NCBI GenBank assembly: GCA_020693225.1
Contig: JAIMJL010000004.1
Location: 11,284-46,490 of the forward strand
Reading direction: 5' to 3'
DNA: 35,207 bases
DNA from: Sandarakinorhabdus sp.
GTDB taxonomy: Bacteria > Pseudomonadota > Alphaproteobacteria > Sphingomonadales > Sphingomonadaceae
Each line of letters opens with the position of its first letter. Position 1 is the first letter of the stretch. Below, in pieces: positions 8,409 through 16,506 of the stretch. A model generated the notes under the pieces. It had not been told where the DNA came from, did not search any database, and saw only the letters and a program-made list of their open reading frames with translations. A program made the position numbers and the translations under genes.

Positions 8409-10630
8409 GCCTGCCCGACAGGCAAGCGATCCTCGCCTTCATCCGGCAGACGCCGAGTGCGGTTGGCAAGCGCGAAATCGCCCGCGCCTTCGGTCTGCAT
8501 GGCGAGGCGCGCGAGGCGCTGAAGCAGCTTCTCGCCGACATGCAGCAGGAAGGCCTGCTGGATTCCGGACCTGGGCGGACCCTGCACAAGGCAGGCGGAC
8601 TGCCGCGTGTTGCGGTGCTGAAGGTGGTGCAGGCGGACGGCGCGAAAACGCTGGCCGAACCGGATCGGTGGGAGAGCGACGGGCCGCCGCCGAAAGTGGT
8701 CGTGGCGCGCGGCGAACGCGGTCGTGGCCGCCCCTCGGAGCGGTTGCAGATCGGCGATCGCCTGCTGTGCCGGATCGAAGGCGATGCGGGCCGCTACCTC
8801 GGCACGGTCATCAAGCGGCTCGCCCGCGGTCCCTCGCACGGCAAGGCGCTGGTGCTGGGCGTGGTGCGCAAAGACGGCGAAGGCGCGCTGCGGCTGAAGC
8901 CGGTGGACAAGCGCATGCGCCAGGATTTCGCTCTGCATCATGGCGAAGGGGCGGTACCGGGCGAGCTGGTGCGGGCAGAAATCAAGGGGACCGGCGCGCG
9001 GATGGTGGCCCATATCGCCGAACGGCTGGGCGATCCCTTTGCCGCCGGTTCGCTCAGCGCAATCGCGATTGCCGCAAAGGGTATCCCCGAGCATTTCCCG
9101 GACAGTGTGTTGGCGGATGCGGAGCGCGCGTCTGCGCAAGCTCTGGGGGAGCGGGAAGACTGGACGGCGCTGCCGTTCATTACCATCGATCCCGCAGACG
9201 CCCGCGATCATGATGATGCGGTATGGGCCGAGCGAGACGGCGAGGGCCACCGGCTGATCGTGGCGATTGCCGATGTCAGCTGGTTCGTACGGCCCGGCTC
9301 GGCGCTGGACAGAAGCGCCTTCGATCGCGGCAACAGCGTGTATTTCCCGGATCGCGTGGTGCCGATGCTCCCGGAAACGCTGTCCAATGGCGCCTGCAGC
9401 CTCAAGGCCGGAACCGACAAGGCCGTGCTCGCGTGTGACATGCGCTTGAGCGCGGCCGGCGAAATCCTGCATGCCGCATTTCATCGGGCGCGCATTCGGG
9501 TGGCGGCGAATCTCGCCTATGAAACGGCGCAGGCGGCGATGGACGACGATGCGCCGCACGCGCTCAAGGCGACCGTTCTGGACGGCTTGTGGTCTTGCTG
9601 GGCGGCATTGAAAGTGGCGCGCGCCAAGCGCGGTCCGCTGGCGCTGAATCTGCCAGAGCGGCGGGTTGAACTGGATTCCTCCGGCAATGTGACCGGGGTG
9701 AAGGTTCGCCCGCATCTGGATGCCCACCAGGTGATCGAAGATATGATGATTGCCGCCAATGTGGCGGCTGCGCTGGCGCTGGAGCAGAAGAAGCGCGCGG
9801 TCATGTATCGCTGCCACGAGGCGCCGAGCCGCGAAAAGCTGATGGCCCTGAAGGAGTATCTGGCGACGCTCGGGGTGAGCTTCGCGCTGGGGCAGGTGGT
9901 AACGCCGGGAACCTTCAACCGCATCCTCGAAAAGACCAGCGATCGCGACGATATGGCGGAGATTGCCGAAGCCGTGCTGCGCTCGCAGACGCAGGCCTAT
10001 TATGCGCCGCGCAACACGGGGCACTTCGGGCTGGCGCTGGCCAGCTATGGCCATTTCACCTCGCCGATCCGCCGCTATGCCGACGTTTGTGTTCATCGCG
10101 CGCTGGTGAGCGGCTTCAAACTGGGCGAAGGCGGGCTGGCCGACGGCGCCGAGCAGCGCTTCGCCGCTATCGGCGAGCATATCTCGATGACCGAGCGCCG
10201 CGCCATGGAGGCCGAGCGCGAGACGCTGGATCGCTATATCGCCCGGCATCTGGCGCAGACGGTGGGGCAAGTGGTGCGGGCGCGCATTTCCGGGGTGCAG
10301 GCGTTCGGATTTTTCGCAACCGTCGACGGCATCGGCGGCGACGGACTGGTGCCGGTCAGTGCGCTGGGGGCGGAGCGATTCCGTTTCGATGAAGCCGGCC
10401 GACTGCTGGAAGGGATGGAAAGCAGCACCCGTTTTGCCGTCGGTCAGCGGCTTGATCTGCGGCTGGAAGAAGCAGACCCGGCAACCGGCAGCCTGCGCTT
10501 CTCGCTGCCCGGCGTGGAGGCGGTCGAGCGGCCGCGGTTTCGCCGCGACGGCAAGGGGCCCCGCAGCCCGGCCCGGCGCGGTGGTCCGCCGCCAGGGGTA
10601 AAACGCGGCCGGGGTGGACGGCAGGGTTGA
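8405..10630 (+). CDS. rnr: Ribonuclease R (RNB family 3'-5' exoribonuclease)
   Basis: 741 residues from TTG 8405, which overlaps the topA stop. RNase R degrades structured RNA processively from the 3' end. In order: an N-terminal winged-helix region (about 1-60), cold-shock OB-fold region (to about 230), the RNB catalytic domain and a C-terminal S1 domain. The magnesium-binding aspartates are in I-D-P-A-D-A-R-D-H-D-D-A (D262, D268, D270, D271). The conserved S-Y-G-H-F-T-S-P-I-R-R-Y-A-D segment is intact. The S1 domain starts around G-Q-V-V-R-A-R-I-S-G. The tail (about 715-741) is Arg/Gly/Pro-rich, as expected for an RNA-binding extension. The topA-rnr order is typical of alphaproteobacteria. 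Confidence 0.97.
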   Translation: MSLPDRQAILAFIRQTPSAVGKREIARAFGLHGEAREALKQLLADMQQEGLLDSGPGRTLHKAGGLPRVAVLKVVQADGAKTLAEPDRWESDGPPPKVVVARGERGRGRPSERLQIGDRLLCRIEGDAGRYLGTVIKRLARGPSHGKALVLGVVRKDGEGALRLKPVDKRMRQDFALHHGEGAVPGELVRAEIKGTGARMVAHIAERLGDPFAAGSLSAIAIAAKGIPEHFPDSVLADAERASAQALGEREDWTALPFITIDPADARDHDDAVWAERDGEGHRLIVAIADVSWFVRPGSALDRSAFDRGNSVYFPDRVVPMLPETLSNGACSLKAGTDKAVLACDMRLSAAGEILHAAFHRARIRVAANLAYETAQAAMDDDAPHALKATVLDGLWSCWAALKVARAKRGPLALNLPERRVELDSSGNVTGVKVRPHLDAHQVIEDMMIAANVAAALALEQKKRAVMYRCHEAPSREKLMALKEYLATLGVSFALGQVVTPGTFNRILEKTSDRDDMAEIAEAVLRSQTQAYYAPRNTGHFGLALASYGHFTSPIRRYADVCVHRALVSGFKLGEGGLADGAEQRFAAIGEHISMTERRAMEAERETLDRYIARHLAQTVGQVVRARISGVQAFGFFATVDGIGGDGLVPVSALGAERFRFDEAGRLLEGMESSTRFAVGQRLDLRLEEADPATGSLRFSLPGVEAVERPRFRRDGKGPRSPARRGGPPPGVKRGRGGRQG

Positions 10631-10656
10631 CTGTCACACCGATTCTGGCCTAGTGC
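10627..10656 (+). promoter_or_regulatory. Candidate rpmG promoter
   Basis: TTGACT at 10627-10632 overlaps the end of rnr. TAGTGC at 10651-10656 follows 18 bases later, preceded by C to form CTAG. The start codon of rpmG is 61 bases downstream of the -10 candidate. The -10 match is weak and the call rests on the shared TTGAC...CTAG layout with the plsY candidate. Confidence 0.3.
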
Positions 10657-10716
10657 GCCGCTCTTTCCGGAGTTGGCCAAGGCTGACTTCTTTCCTGCAG
10701 TTTTCCCGAGGATGCC

Positions 10717-10884
10717 ATGGCGAAGCCAACGACGGTCAAGATCAAGCTCGTCAGCACTGCTGACACCGGCTATTATTATGTGACCAAGAAGAATCCCCGC
10801 ACGCAGACCGACAAGCTGCTGTTCCGGAAATATGATCCGGTGGTGCGCAAGCATGTGGAATTCAAGGAAGCCAAGATCAAGTAA
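10717..10884 (+). CDS. rpmG: 50S ribosomal protein L33
   Basis: 55 residues starting [16 protein letters not shown] and ending F-K-E-A-K-I-K. The [13 protein letters not shown] segment is characteristic of L33. The Cys-free form is the one common in alphaproteobacteria, which does not need zinc. Length is exactly that expected for the family. GAGG at 10708-10711 gives a Shine-Dalgarno 5 bases before the ATG. It sits 86 bases after rnr and is followed by a strong hairpin terminator, so it ends this transcription unit. Confidence 0.97.
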   Translation: MAKPTTVKIKLVSTADTGYYYVTKKNPRTQTDKLLFRKYDPVVRKHVEFKEAKIK

Positions 10885-10922
10885 CCCTTTCGGCGGCTTG
10901 GCCAGAGTGGCTTGTCAAAAGG

Positions 10923-10948
10923 GCGGGGCCTTCGGGCTCCGCTTTTTT
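10923..10948 (+). terminator. Intrinsic terminator after rpmG, likely bidirectional
   Basis: An 8-bp stem (10923-10930 with 10935-10942, one G-T pair) encloses a TTCG tetraloop and is followed by six T (10943-10948). On the opposite strand the stop codon of the convergent gene lies in the A/T tract (10947-10949), and the hairpin there is followed by C-C-T-T-T-T. The same hairpin therefore probably ends both convergent genes. Confidence 0.9.
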
Positions 10949-11261
10949 ATTGCCTTCCTGCGGCCAGCACGCAACCGAACGGGCTGCTGTAAACCGCCGT
11001 TGATTGTGCCAGCAAAGGCACCCGGGCGGTGACCGTCCGGGTTTTCGGAGAATCGCTGATCCGGGCGATTTCGGTGCCGGGCTCGAGATCCGTCATGCAG
11101 CTTTGCAGGCTGCGATTGGCCACATAGCGGCAGGCGCACACCACGCGCGCTGAATAGCCGGTCGCCACCTCCGCCCGGCGGCCAAGCGGGCTGGCAAGCA
11201 GGATGGCATAGCTCGCGCCCAGCAGACCGGCGGCCAGCAGCAGTGTGGGGATTGGCTTCAT
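10947..11261 (-). CDS. Small exported Cys-containing protein, function unknown
   Basis: 104 residues on the minus strand. The start is placed at the ATG at 11261, which gives a short signal peptide or membrane anchor (M-K-P-I-P-T-L-L-L-A-A-G-L-L-G-A-S). The frame stays open upstream into the divergent serine hydrolase, but that extension lacks hydrophobic character. The mature part has C-A-C-R-Y, a third Cys in L-Q-S-C-M and a fourth near the C-terminus in F-G-C-V-L, enough for two disulfides. Starts of this gene and the serine hydrolase are only 27 bases apart, so their promoters must overlap or lie inside one another. No family is recognised. The stop codon lies within the rpmG terminator. 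Confidence 0.65.
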   Translation of the reverse strand: MKPIPTLLLAAGLLGASYAILLASPLGRRAEVATGYSARVVCACRYVANRSLQSCMTDLEPGTEIARISDSPKTRTVTARVPLLAQSTAVYSSPFGCVLAAGRQ

Positions 11262-11288
11262 GCCAGTGTTGCCCTTAGGGTGTTTGCC

Positions 11289-12323
11289 ATGTGGCGCATG
11301 CTTCTCATTTTGCTGGCAGGATTGGCAGCGCAGCCCAGTCTGGCGCAGTTGAACCCCGACGCCAAGCAGGTTGCCGACCGATTTTTCACCGATCCCCGGC
11401 TGGGGGAAACCCGGGCGATGGTCATTCTGCAAAATGGCGTGCCGGTGTATGAACGCTATGCTCCCGGATTTGCCGCCTCAACCCGGTTGATCGGCTGGTC
11501 CATGTCGAAATCCGTGACGGCAACCCTGGTAGGTGCGTTGGTTGACTCCGGCAGGCTGCGGCTGGATGCGCGCGCGCCAGTGGCGGAATGGGCGCAGGAC
11601 AAGCGCAGCGCCATCACCCTGCGGCAGCTTCTGAACATGTCCTCCGGGCTTGCGCACCAGGAAGCGAGCGCGCGGCCGGAAGATGATCACACGGTGCGAA
11701 TCCTGTTCACCGATCGGGCCGCTGACGCGGCGGGCTTTTCGGCGCGCATGCCCTTGGAGGCCACTCCGGGAAGCCGGTTTGAATATTCCACAGCCACCAC
11801 CAAGATCATCAGCCGGATGATCGGTGACACCGTGGCACCCGGCGGATCGGCAGACAAGCGCCGCGCTGCCACCTGGGCCTTGCTGCGCAATCGGCTGGGC
11901 GGCGTCATGCCAAGCCTGGTGTGCGAATTCGATGCTAGCGGCACCCTGCTGGGTGGCAGCCTGTGCCATGCCACCGCGCGCGACTGGGCGGCGTTCGGGC
12001 AGATGTATCTCGGTGGCGGCATCGCCGGCGGCAAGCGCATCGTTTCGCCGCTATGGGTGGAGTTCGTGCGCACGCAAGCACCGACAAACCCGCAGTATGG
12101 CGGGCATTTCTGGCTCAATCGCGGCAAGCCGACAGAAGACGAAGTGGCGCTGTTCCCCAGCCAGGGGCCAGCCGATGCCTATGCGGCGGTTGGGCATCTC
12201 GGGCAGTATGTGATTGTCGTGCCTTCCAAAGATCTTGTGGTGGTGCGCCTTGGCCGCACCTGGGATCCCGAACTGGCGCCCGTCAGGGTGGCGCTGGGCC
12301 GTCTGGTGAACAGCCTGCCATGA
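11289..12323 (+). CDS. Serine hydrolase, beta-lactamase/PBP fold (class C-like)
   Basis: About 344 residues with an N-terminal signal peptide (hydrophobic to about residue 20, ending S-L-A-Q). The Ser-x-x-Lys active site is S-M-S-K (S71, K74). The Tyr motif is F-E-Y-S-T (Y166). The third motif appears to be G-H-L-G-Q-Y-V near the C-terminus, H-x-G in place of K-T-G, as in esterase EstB-like and 6-aminohexanoate-dimer hydrolase-like members. It is more likely a periplasmic esterase, amidase or peptidase than a beta-lactamase. ATG 11289 follows AGGG by 8 bases; an in-frame GTG is at 11280 and another ATG at 11298. The stop overlaps the UPF0262 start as ATGA. Confidence 0.88.
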   Translation: MWRMLLILLAGLAAQPSLAQLNPDAKQVADRFFTDPRLGETRAMVILQNGVPVYERYAPGFAASTRLIGWSMSKSVTATLVGALVDSGRLRLDARAPVAEWAQDKRSAITLRQLLNMSSGLAHQEASARPEDDHTVRILFTDRAADAAGFSARMPLEATPGSRFEYSTATTKIISRMIGDTVAPGGSADKRRAATWALLRNRLGGVMPSLVCEFDASGTLLGGSLCHATARDWAAFGQMYLGGGIAGGKRIVSPLWVEFVRTQAPTNPQYGGHFWLNRGKPTEDEVALFPSQGPADAYAAVGHLGQYVIVVPSKDLVVVRLGRTWDPELAPVRVALGRLVNSLP

Positions 12324-12820
12324 GCGACAGCGAACTGCCCGAAACGGATGCAAACAACCGCATCGTGGCCATCGAGCTGGACGAGCGCACCGTGATCTGG
12401 CGCAACGCCGATGTGGAGCAGGAGCGGCGGGTTGCCATCTTCGACATATTGGAGGGCAACAGCTTCTGCCCGGTTGAAATTGCCGGAAGCGGGCCATGGC
12501 GGCTGAAGCTGCGCGTGGAAGAAGGCCGGCTGGCGATGGATGTGTCCGACGCCGGCGGCCGGGAAGCCGGCAGCATCCTCGTGCAGCTCTCGCCCTTCCG
12601 CCGCACGGTGCGCGAATATTTCGCGATCTGCGACAGCTATTACAAGGCCATTCGCAACGCCGCGCCCAGCGCGATCGAAACCATCGACATGGCGCGTCGC
12701 GGCATTCACAACGATGCGGCAAACATGCTGATGGAGCGGCTGGAGGGCAAGGCGGAGGTGGATTTCGACACCGCCCGGCGTCTGTTCACCCTCATCTGCG
12801 TGTTGCACATCAGGCAATGA
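12320..12820 (+). CDS. UPF0262 family protein
   Basis: 166 residues beginning M-S-D-S-E-L-P-E. The sequence [11 protein letters not shown] and the segment [13 protein letters not shown] match the alphaproteobacterial UPF0262 family, whose biochemical role is not established. The C-terminal half is helical, with [16 protein letters not shown] and a closing L-H-I-R-Q. No signal peptide is present, so the protein is cytosolic. The start is fixed by the ATGA overlap with the serine hydrolase stop. It is followed by a Shine-Dalgarno and a possible 30-codon ORF, then dcd. Confidence 0.88.
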   Translation: MSDSELPETDANNRIVAIELDERTVIWRNADVEQERRVAIFDILEGNSFCPVEIAGSGPWRLKLRVEEGRLAMDVSDAGGREAGSILVQLSPFRRTVREYFAICDSYYKAIRNAAPSAIETIDMARRGIHNDAANMLMERLEGKAEVDFDTARRLFTLICVLHIRQ

Positions 12821-12837
12821 TCGAAAGGAACGCTTCC

Positions 12838-12930
12838 ATGCTGTTGCAAACCTTCGGTGCGAAGCGCCGCAAGCGCGAATGCGCGCCCGAGCCAATGCGA
12901 GGCAAGCCCGCCGCAGGCGGGGACCAATAA
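12838..12930 (+). CDS. Possible 30-residue ORF coupled to dcd
   Basis: A 30-codon frame ([15 protein letters not shown] ... G-G-D-Q) starts 8 bases after AAGGA (12825-12829). Its TAA stop overlaps the dcd ATG as TAATG. dcd has no good Shine-Dalgarno of its own, so this frame may exist to deliver ribosomes to dcd. The peptide has a basic cluster K-R-R-K-R and one Cys. No homologue is recognised and the peptide itself may not be functional. Confidence 0.4.
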   Translation: MLLQTFGAKRRKRECAPEPMRGKPAAGGDQ

Positions 12931-13484
12931 TGGGCGTTATGCCGGACACGTGGATACGCGAACAGGCGGTTGAAAATGGCATGATCGAGCCGTTCGTCGA
13001 CCGGCAGGCGCGCGAAGGTGTGATCTCCTACGGCCTCTCCAGCTATGGCTATGATGCGCGCGTTTCCGACGAGTTCAAGATTTTCACCAATGTGGACAAT
13101 GCCCTGGTCGATCCCAAGCAGTTTTCGCCCACCAGCTTTGTCGATCGCAAGCAGGATGTCTGCGTGATCCCGCCCAACAGCTTTGCGCTGGCCCGCACGG
13201 TGGAATATTTCCGCGTCCCCCGCGATGTGCTGGTTATCTGCCTTGGCAAAAGCACCTACGCCCGCTGCGGCATCATCGTGAACGTCACCCCGCTGGAGCC
13301 CGAATGGGAGGGCCATGTGACGCTGGAATTCTCCAACACCACACCGCTGCCGGCAAAAATCTACGCGCATGAAGGCGCCTGCCAGTTCCTCTTCCTGAAA
13401 GGCGAAGGCGCCTGCGAGGTGAGCTACGCCGACCGGGCCGGAAAATATATGGGCCAACGGGGGGTGACGCTGCCGCGCCTGTAG
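12930..13484 (+). CDS. dcd: dCTP deaminase
   Basis: 184 residues. Dcd deaminates dCTP to dUTP, feeding dTMP synthesis. Family features are clear: the N-terminal G-M-I-E-P-F, the [11 protein letters not shown] strand, [13 protein letters not shown] and [10 protein letters not shown] containing the catalytic Glu. The length matches alphaproteobacterial Dcd. ATG 12930 is used because it overlaps the preceding small ORF's stop; another ATG lies at 12939. It is the last gene before a long non-coding stretch and the convergent restriction-modification genes. Confidence 0.97.
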   Translation: MGVMPDTWIREQAVENGMIEPFVDRQAREGVISYGLSSYGYDARVSDEFKIFTNVDNALVDPKQFSPTSFVDRKQDVCVIPPNSFALARTVEYFRVPRDVLVICLGKSTYARCGIIVNVTPLEPEWEGHVTLEFSNTTPLPAKIYAHEGACQFLFLKGEGACEVSYADRAGKYMGQRGVTLPRL

Positions 13485-13787
13485 GGCCGGGGGCCAAACG
13501 AAAGTATACAAAAGTTACACCCTACACGTGTTTTCCTGAACGGATTTGGGAGTGCGTGCTCTGCGACTGGCCGGGGTGTGGCATTTCTGCATCCTATTTC
13601 CGTACATATTTCGCATGTTTCGCACTCGTGCGCGGGTTTTGGGGCGGATTGCCCAGATTTTGCGCACAGGATCGGCGTTTGGCGCTGGTGGGGGGGGGCG
13701 CCGGGTTTTCTGGATATAGCGGGGAGAAAGAGCGGGGGGAGTGTAGGCAGATTTCGGGGGTGTAGGACAGGCCGGAGCGGGCGACGA

Positions 13788-13804
13788 ATAGTGCGCAGCA
13801 CTAT
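13788..13804. repeat. Perfect 7-bp inverted repeat (hairpin)
   Basis: ATAGTGC (13788-13794) and GCACTAT (13798-13804) are separated by GCA. Outer bases GCGA and TCGC can extend the stem with an interruption. It may be a weak terminator or a protein-binding palindrome. Confidence 0.6.
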
Positions 13805-13859
13805 CTCGCGACTCCGCGCAGGCCCGGCCAGCCTGCGGCGAAGCCCACAGGACTGACGA

Positions 13860-13874
13860 GCGGGCTTTGCCCGC
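13860..13874 (+). terminator. Hairpin, possible dcd-side terminator
   Basis: GCGGGC-TTT-GCCCGC forms a 6-bp stem with a 3-base loop. Downstream on the plus strand is a loose T-rich run (aatctttcttg), so it could be a weak terminator for transcripts coming from dcd. Confidence 0.35.
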
Positions 13875-13908
13875 AATCTTTCTTGCTTCTGGACCTTGCC
13901 AGCGGACT

Positions 13909-13925
13909 CGGCGGCTTTGCCGCCG
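13909..13925. repeat. Hairpin at the 3' side of the restriction gene
   Basis: CGGCGGC-TTT-GCCGCCG forms a 7-bp perfect stem with a TTT loop, 17 bases beyond the restriction gene's stop on the minus strand. There is no T tract on either side, so termination activity is uncertain. Confidence 0.45.
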
Positions 13926-13941
13926 GCCGCGCAATCGATTG

Positions 13942-14901
13942 TCAGTAAGGCCCAAGGAATCGATCGCCGTTGAAGTGGATCAGGTGGGTTGGTGCCGCTG
14001 CAACCCAAACCTCGGATTCCCAAGCTATATCATTCAGATAACGTCCCATCACGCGACGGTCAGGGAAGGCAGTTACAAACACCAGTCCCTTTTCGCTTTG
14101 ACCGAAGAGCGCCTTGAGTTCGTCATGCCGCTTGCCATCGACAGGCCCATGCGACGTGACACTTTCAACCAGTATAAGCCACTCCCGCCTCAAGTCGTAT
14201 AGAACGACGTCCGGCAACTTTCCGTGCGGATCTACAGCAACGCCGAGTTCACCAAGAAAGGCTTCATCGAAATATCCGGCCTTGTCCCCGGTATCGCCAA
14301 CATAGACCAAGCGCGCACCGGGGATGTGAGTCGGCGCGAAGGATTCGACGATGGCGCGGATGAGTTCACTATGCGCACCGGGGCTGAGATTTACCAATCC
14401 GCCACCGGGGATTGAAACTGGCACCAATGCCCGCGTCCGGGCTGCGCCATAGCGCGAGGCAAGGCCGGGCTTTAGCCCGCGATATGTTTCCAGCGCCTGC
14501 GCCCAGTCTGGGCTACCAAAGCTGCGCAGGAGCGATAGAGCTTCAGGGCTAAGCTGATAGACAGCGGCGGGACTATTGACCGGGCGGGTTGGACAATCGG
14601 GATTGTACAGCACCATTCCAGCGGAAACGAGCTGGTGGAGCGAACGCCGACGAAAACTTTCTCGGCTGTTCGGCTTGTAACTTCGATGGTAGTGCCGCGC
14701 TGCCCATTCCATGATTGGCGTTACGCCCATGAGCGGTGCTGCGACTTCAGCCCACGGCCGGCCGGGCAATAGATCTCCCAACGCCAGCAGAACCAACGCC
14801 GTTCGGTCTTTCATCTGACCCTTTGGCATGTCGATTGCGGTTAGAACCCGTTGCGCGTCGGCCAGCCAGGTTTCTTTACTCTGCGGCTTGCTGCGCGCCA
14901 T
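13942..14901 (-). CDS. Type II restriction endonuclease, BsuBI/PstI family
   Basis: 319 residues on the minus strand. The C-terminal third has the family's catalytic region: V-Y-V-G-D-T-G-D-K-A-G-Y-F followed by L-P-D-V-V-L-Y-D (D231) and L-I-L-V-E-S-V-T-S-H-G-P (E246), a PD-(D/E)xK-like nuclease centre. The N-terminal two thirds are helical, as in the family's N-terminal domain. The frame stays open for 24 codons upstream inside the methylase, but ATG 14901 gives the natural start M-A-R-S-K-P-Q. It overlaps the methylase gene by 26 bases, so the two are co-transcribed. Family members cut CTGCAG; this specificity is inferred by homology. The DNA here is visibly less GC-rich than its flanks, which suggests horizontal acquisition. 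Confidence 0.88.
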   Translation of the reverse strand: MARSKPQSKETWLADAQRVLTAIDMPKGQMKDRTALVLLALGDLLPGRPWAEVAAPLMGVTPIMEWAARHYHRSYKPNSRESFRRRSLHQLVSAGMVLYNPDCPTRPVNSPAAVYQLSPEALSLLRSFGSPDWAQALETYRGLKPGLASRYGAARTRALVPVSIPGGGLVNLSPGAHSELIRAIVESFAPTHIPGARLVYVGDTGDKAGYFDEAFLGELGVAVDPHGKLPDVVLYDLRREWLILVESVTSHGPVDGKRHDELKALFGQSEKGLVFVTAFPDRRVMGRYLNDIAWESEVWVAAAPTHLIHFNGDRFLGPY

Positions 14902-16348
14902 CCACGACCCCTTCAACACAGCGGTCAACCTCGGCCTGAGTGGCCGGCGGCGCAATCGCAGCCCTGATGCCAATCAATTCCAGCTGCGCGCGCGTTGGAA
15001 ATTTCATGCGGCGAAGATCGGTTGCGTTGACCTGCGTGTGGCCCGAGAACAAGCGAAAGGCACGATCCACATCGCTGGAATTGAGATAGACCGCAAGGCC
15101 ACGTGCTACAATTTCCGGCAACGGTCCGCGACGCTGGTGCAGAACATTCGTCTTGTTTTCAAATCCAACCATATCTCCGGGCAGGTTGGACGGGTCGCAC
15201 AATGTTGCAACGATCCGCCGACGCTCTTCCTTGCTCGAAAAGCGCTTGACGATGACATACCAGCCGCTCGGCATAAGCCATTTGCGCGTTGCGGAATTCA
15301 CGCTGATTGCGTTGGGCTTCTTGCCGTGGATGGGCCATTCCACAGCGCCGCCCTTCAGATGCTGTGGATAGAGGATTGGCACATCATTTGCTGCCAGCTG
15401 ATCATGCAGGTGCTCTCGCAATCGGAACGCAACCACCGGGCCGGTTGCAACATCGAGTCCCAGGTCTGCGAGCGTGCAGTGAAACAATGTGGATTCGACA
15501 TCGTGGCCTGTTGGTACGTTAACGAACATCCCGGGATCGTCGGGATTTACGATGTCGGAAAATGGGCGGCGCTGCGTTGCGAGATCCGAGAATCCTGCGT
15601 CTGAAGATGTGGAGATGAGCACGTCCCCCTGCGTTCCGTCACGCTCCAGATGAAGGATGACATTTTCCTGCAGAACGCCATCCCCGGAAAACGCGTCCTT
15701 CCGCGATCCGAACAGATGGATTTGCCGCAAAGCGGCGCGCTGGAACAGCCATGCCCGGAAGGGCTTGTAATATGGCCCGTTGCAGAATGACCTTGGTATG
15801 ATGGCAACCAGTTGTCCGCCCGGCTGCATCAGCTCCAGCGCGAGACCAACGAAGGCGCTGTAAAGATTCACAGTTTCCAAACCTGCGGCGGCGGTCAGAC
15901 GACGCTCGCGAGAGTTGGTCGCAATCTTTCGATAGGGCGGATTCAATATGGCATGGGTATAGCGCTGACCGCGATTCAGACGGATCATAGGCGCCGCTGC
16001 CTCAAGGAAGTCCCGACCGACAATCTGCGCATTTACGTTTACGCTCGACAGCTCGCGAAGCGCTGTTGCGAGCGTGGACAAGACATTTTCGTCCAGCTCG
16101 TAGGCACAGGCCTCTATCGGGGCAAACTGGCTCCATCGGCGAACGAAGGCGGCAGTGAGTGCCCCTTCTCCCGCGCCGGCATCCAGCAGTGAGACAGGTG
16201 CCGTCGGAGTTGAAAACATGCCCGCCATGAAATCGGCAATAGCAGATACCGTAAAGTACTGGCCGAGATGACCTTTTCTGTCGCGCTCGTTGTGCGCCGG
16301 AGTTGCCGGCTCCTGAACAAAGAGATTCAAGTCACCGCTGTTCAACAT
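14876..16348 (-). CDS. DNA adenine methyltransferase of the PstI-type R-M system
   Basis: 490 residues on the minus strand. A G-H-L-G-Q-Y-F-T start (about 27-33) is motif X-like. SAM motif I is L-L-D-A-G-A-G-E-G (about 54-62). The catalytic motif IV is N-P-P-Y (136-139), typical of N6-adenine methylases of the gamma class. The C-terminal part is the variable target-recognition region. It precedes the nuclease gene, so protection is made before cutting activity. The 158 bases between its start and the end of mrcA (16349-16506) must hold its promoter; no controller (C) protein ORF is seen there. By homology it should modify the A in CTGCAG. About a dozen CTGCAG sites are visible in this window, one inside this gene. 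Confidence 0.9.
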   Translation of the reverse strand: MLNSGDLNLFVQEPATPAHNERDRKGHLGQYFTVSAIADFMAGMFSTPTAPVSLLDAGAGEGALTAAFVRRWSQFAPIEACAYELDENVLSTLATALRELSSVNVNAQIVGRDFLEAAAPMIRLNRGQRYTHAILNPPYRKIATNSRERRLTAAAGLETVNLYSAFVGLALELMQPGGQLVAIIPRSFCNGPYYKPFRAWLFQRAALRQIHLFGSRKDAFSGDGVLQENVILHLERDGTQGDVLISTSSDAGFSDLATQRRPFSDIVNPDDPGMFVNVPTGHDVESTLFHCTLADLGLDVATGPVVAFRLREHLHDQLAANDVPILYPQHLKGGAVEWPIHGKKPNAISVNSATRKWLMPSGWYVIVKRFSSKEERRRIVATLCDPSNLPGDMVGFENKTNVLHQRRGPLPEIVARGLAVYLNSSDVDRAFRLFSGHTQVNATDLRRMKFPTRAQLELIGIRAAIAPPATQAEVDRCVEGVVDGAQQAAE

Positions 16349-16506
16349 GGCTGCGATGATACCAGCCCAAAGCAGATTGGCCAGAGGCCGAAGCGAAATT
16401 GATCCGAATCCGAGCGGATTTCAGCGGCGTATTTTCCAGCGCGACGCTGAATTGCAGTAGCTGGCCGAAGGCGGCCTTACCCTTTTGCCCTCCCCACCCC
16501 CAACCC

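Larger units (their letters stand above)
13485..13941. other. 457-base non-coding stretch between dcd and the restriction gene
   Basis: No convincing gene is seen; short open frames here have no recognisable content and no ribosome site. What it holds: an 8-base palindrome ACACGTGT (13524-13531); a 9-base tandem pair CATATTTCG/CATGTTTCG (13605-13622); a run of nine G (13690-13698); and three hairpins (13788-13804, 13860-13874, 13909-13925), the last two sharing a GGC-TTT-GCC tip. It lies between convergent dcd and the restriction-modification unit, so the GC-rich hairpins may act in termination, although none has a clean T tract. Confidence 0.7.

Noticed and set aside
8171-10270. Long minus-strand open frame opposite topA end and rnr
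   Set aside because: Composition is that of an antisense shadow (His, Arg and Gln-rich, no motif), and rnr on the plus strand has all its catalytic motifs.
11289-12323. Serine hydrolase as a class C beta-lactamase
   Set aside because: S-x-x-K and a Tyr motif are present, but the third motif appears to be H-x-G instead of K-T-G and the Tyr motif is Y-S-T instead of Y-x-N, so antibiotic resistance is not supported.
13556-13765. Short open frame in the dcd-restriction gap, spanning the G9 tract
   Set aside because: No ribosome site, no recognisable sequence and a Cys/Gly/Arg-rich composition that reflects base content. Phase variation through the G9 run was considered, but there is no gene for it to control.
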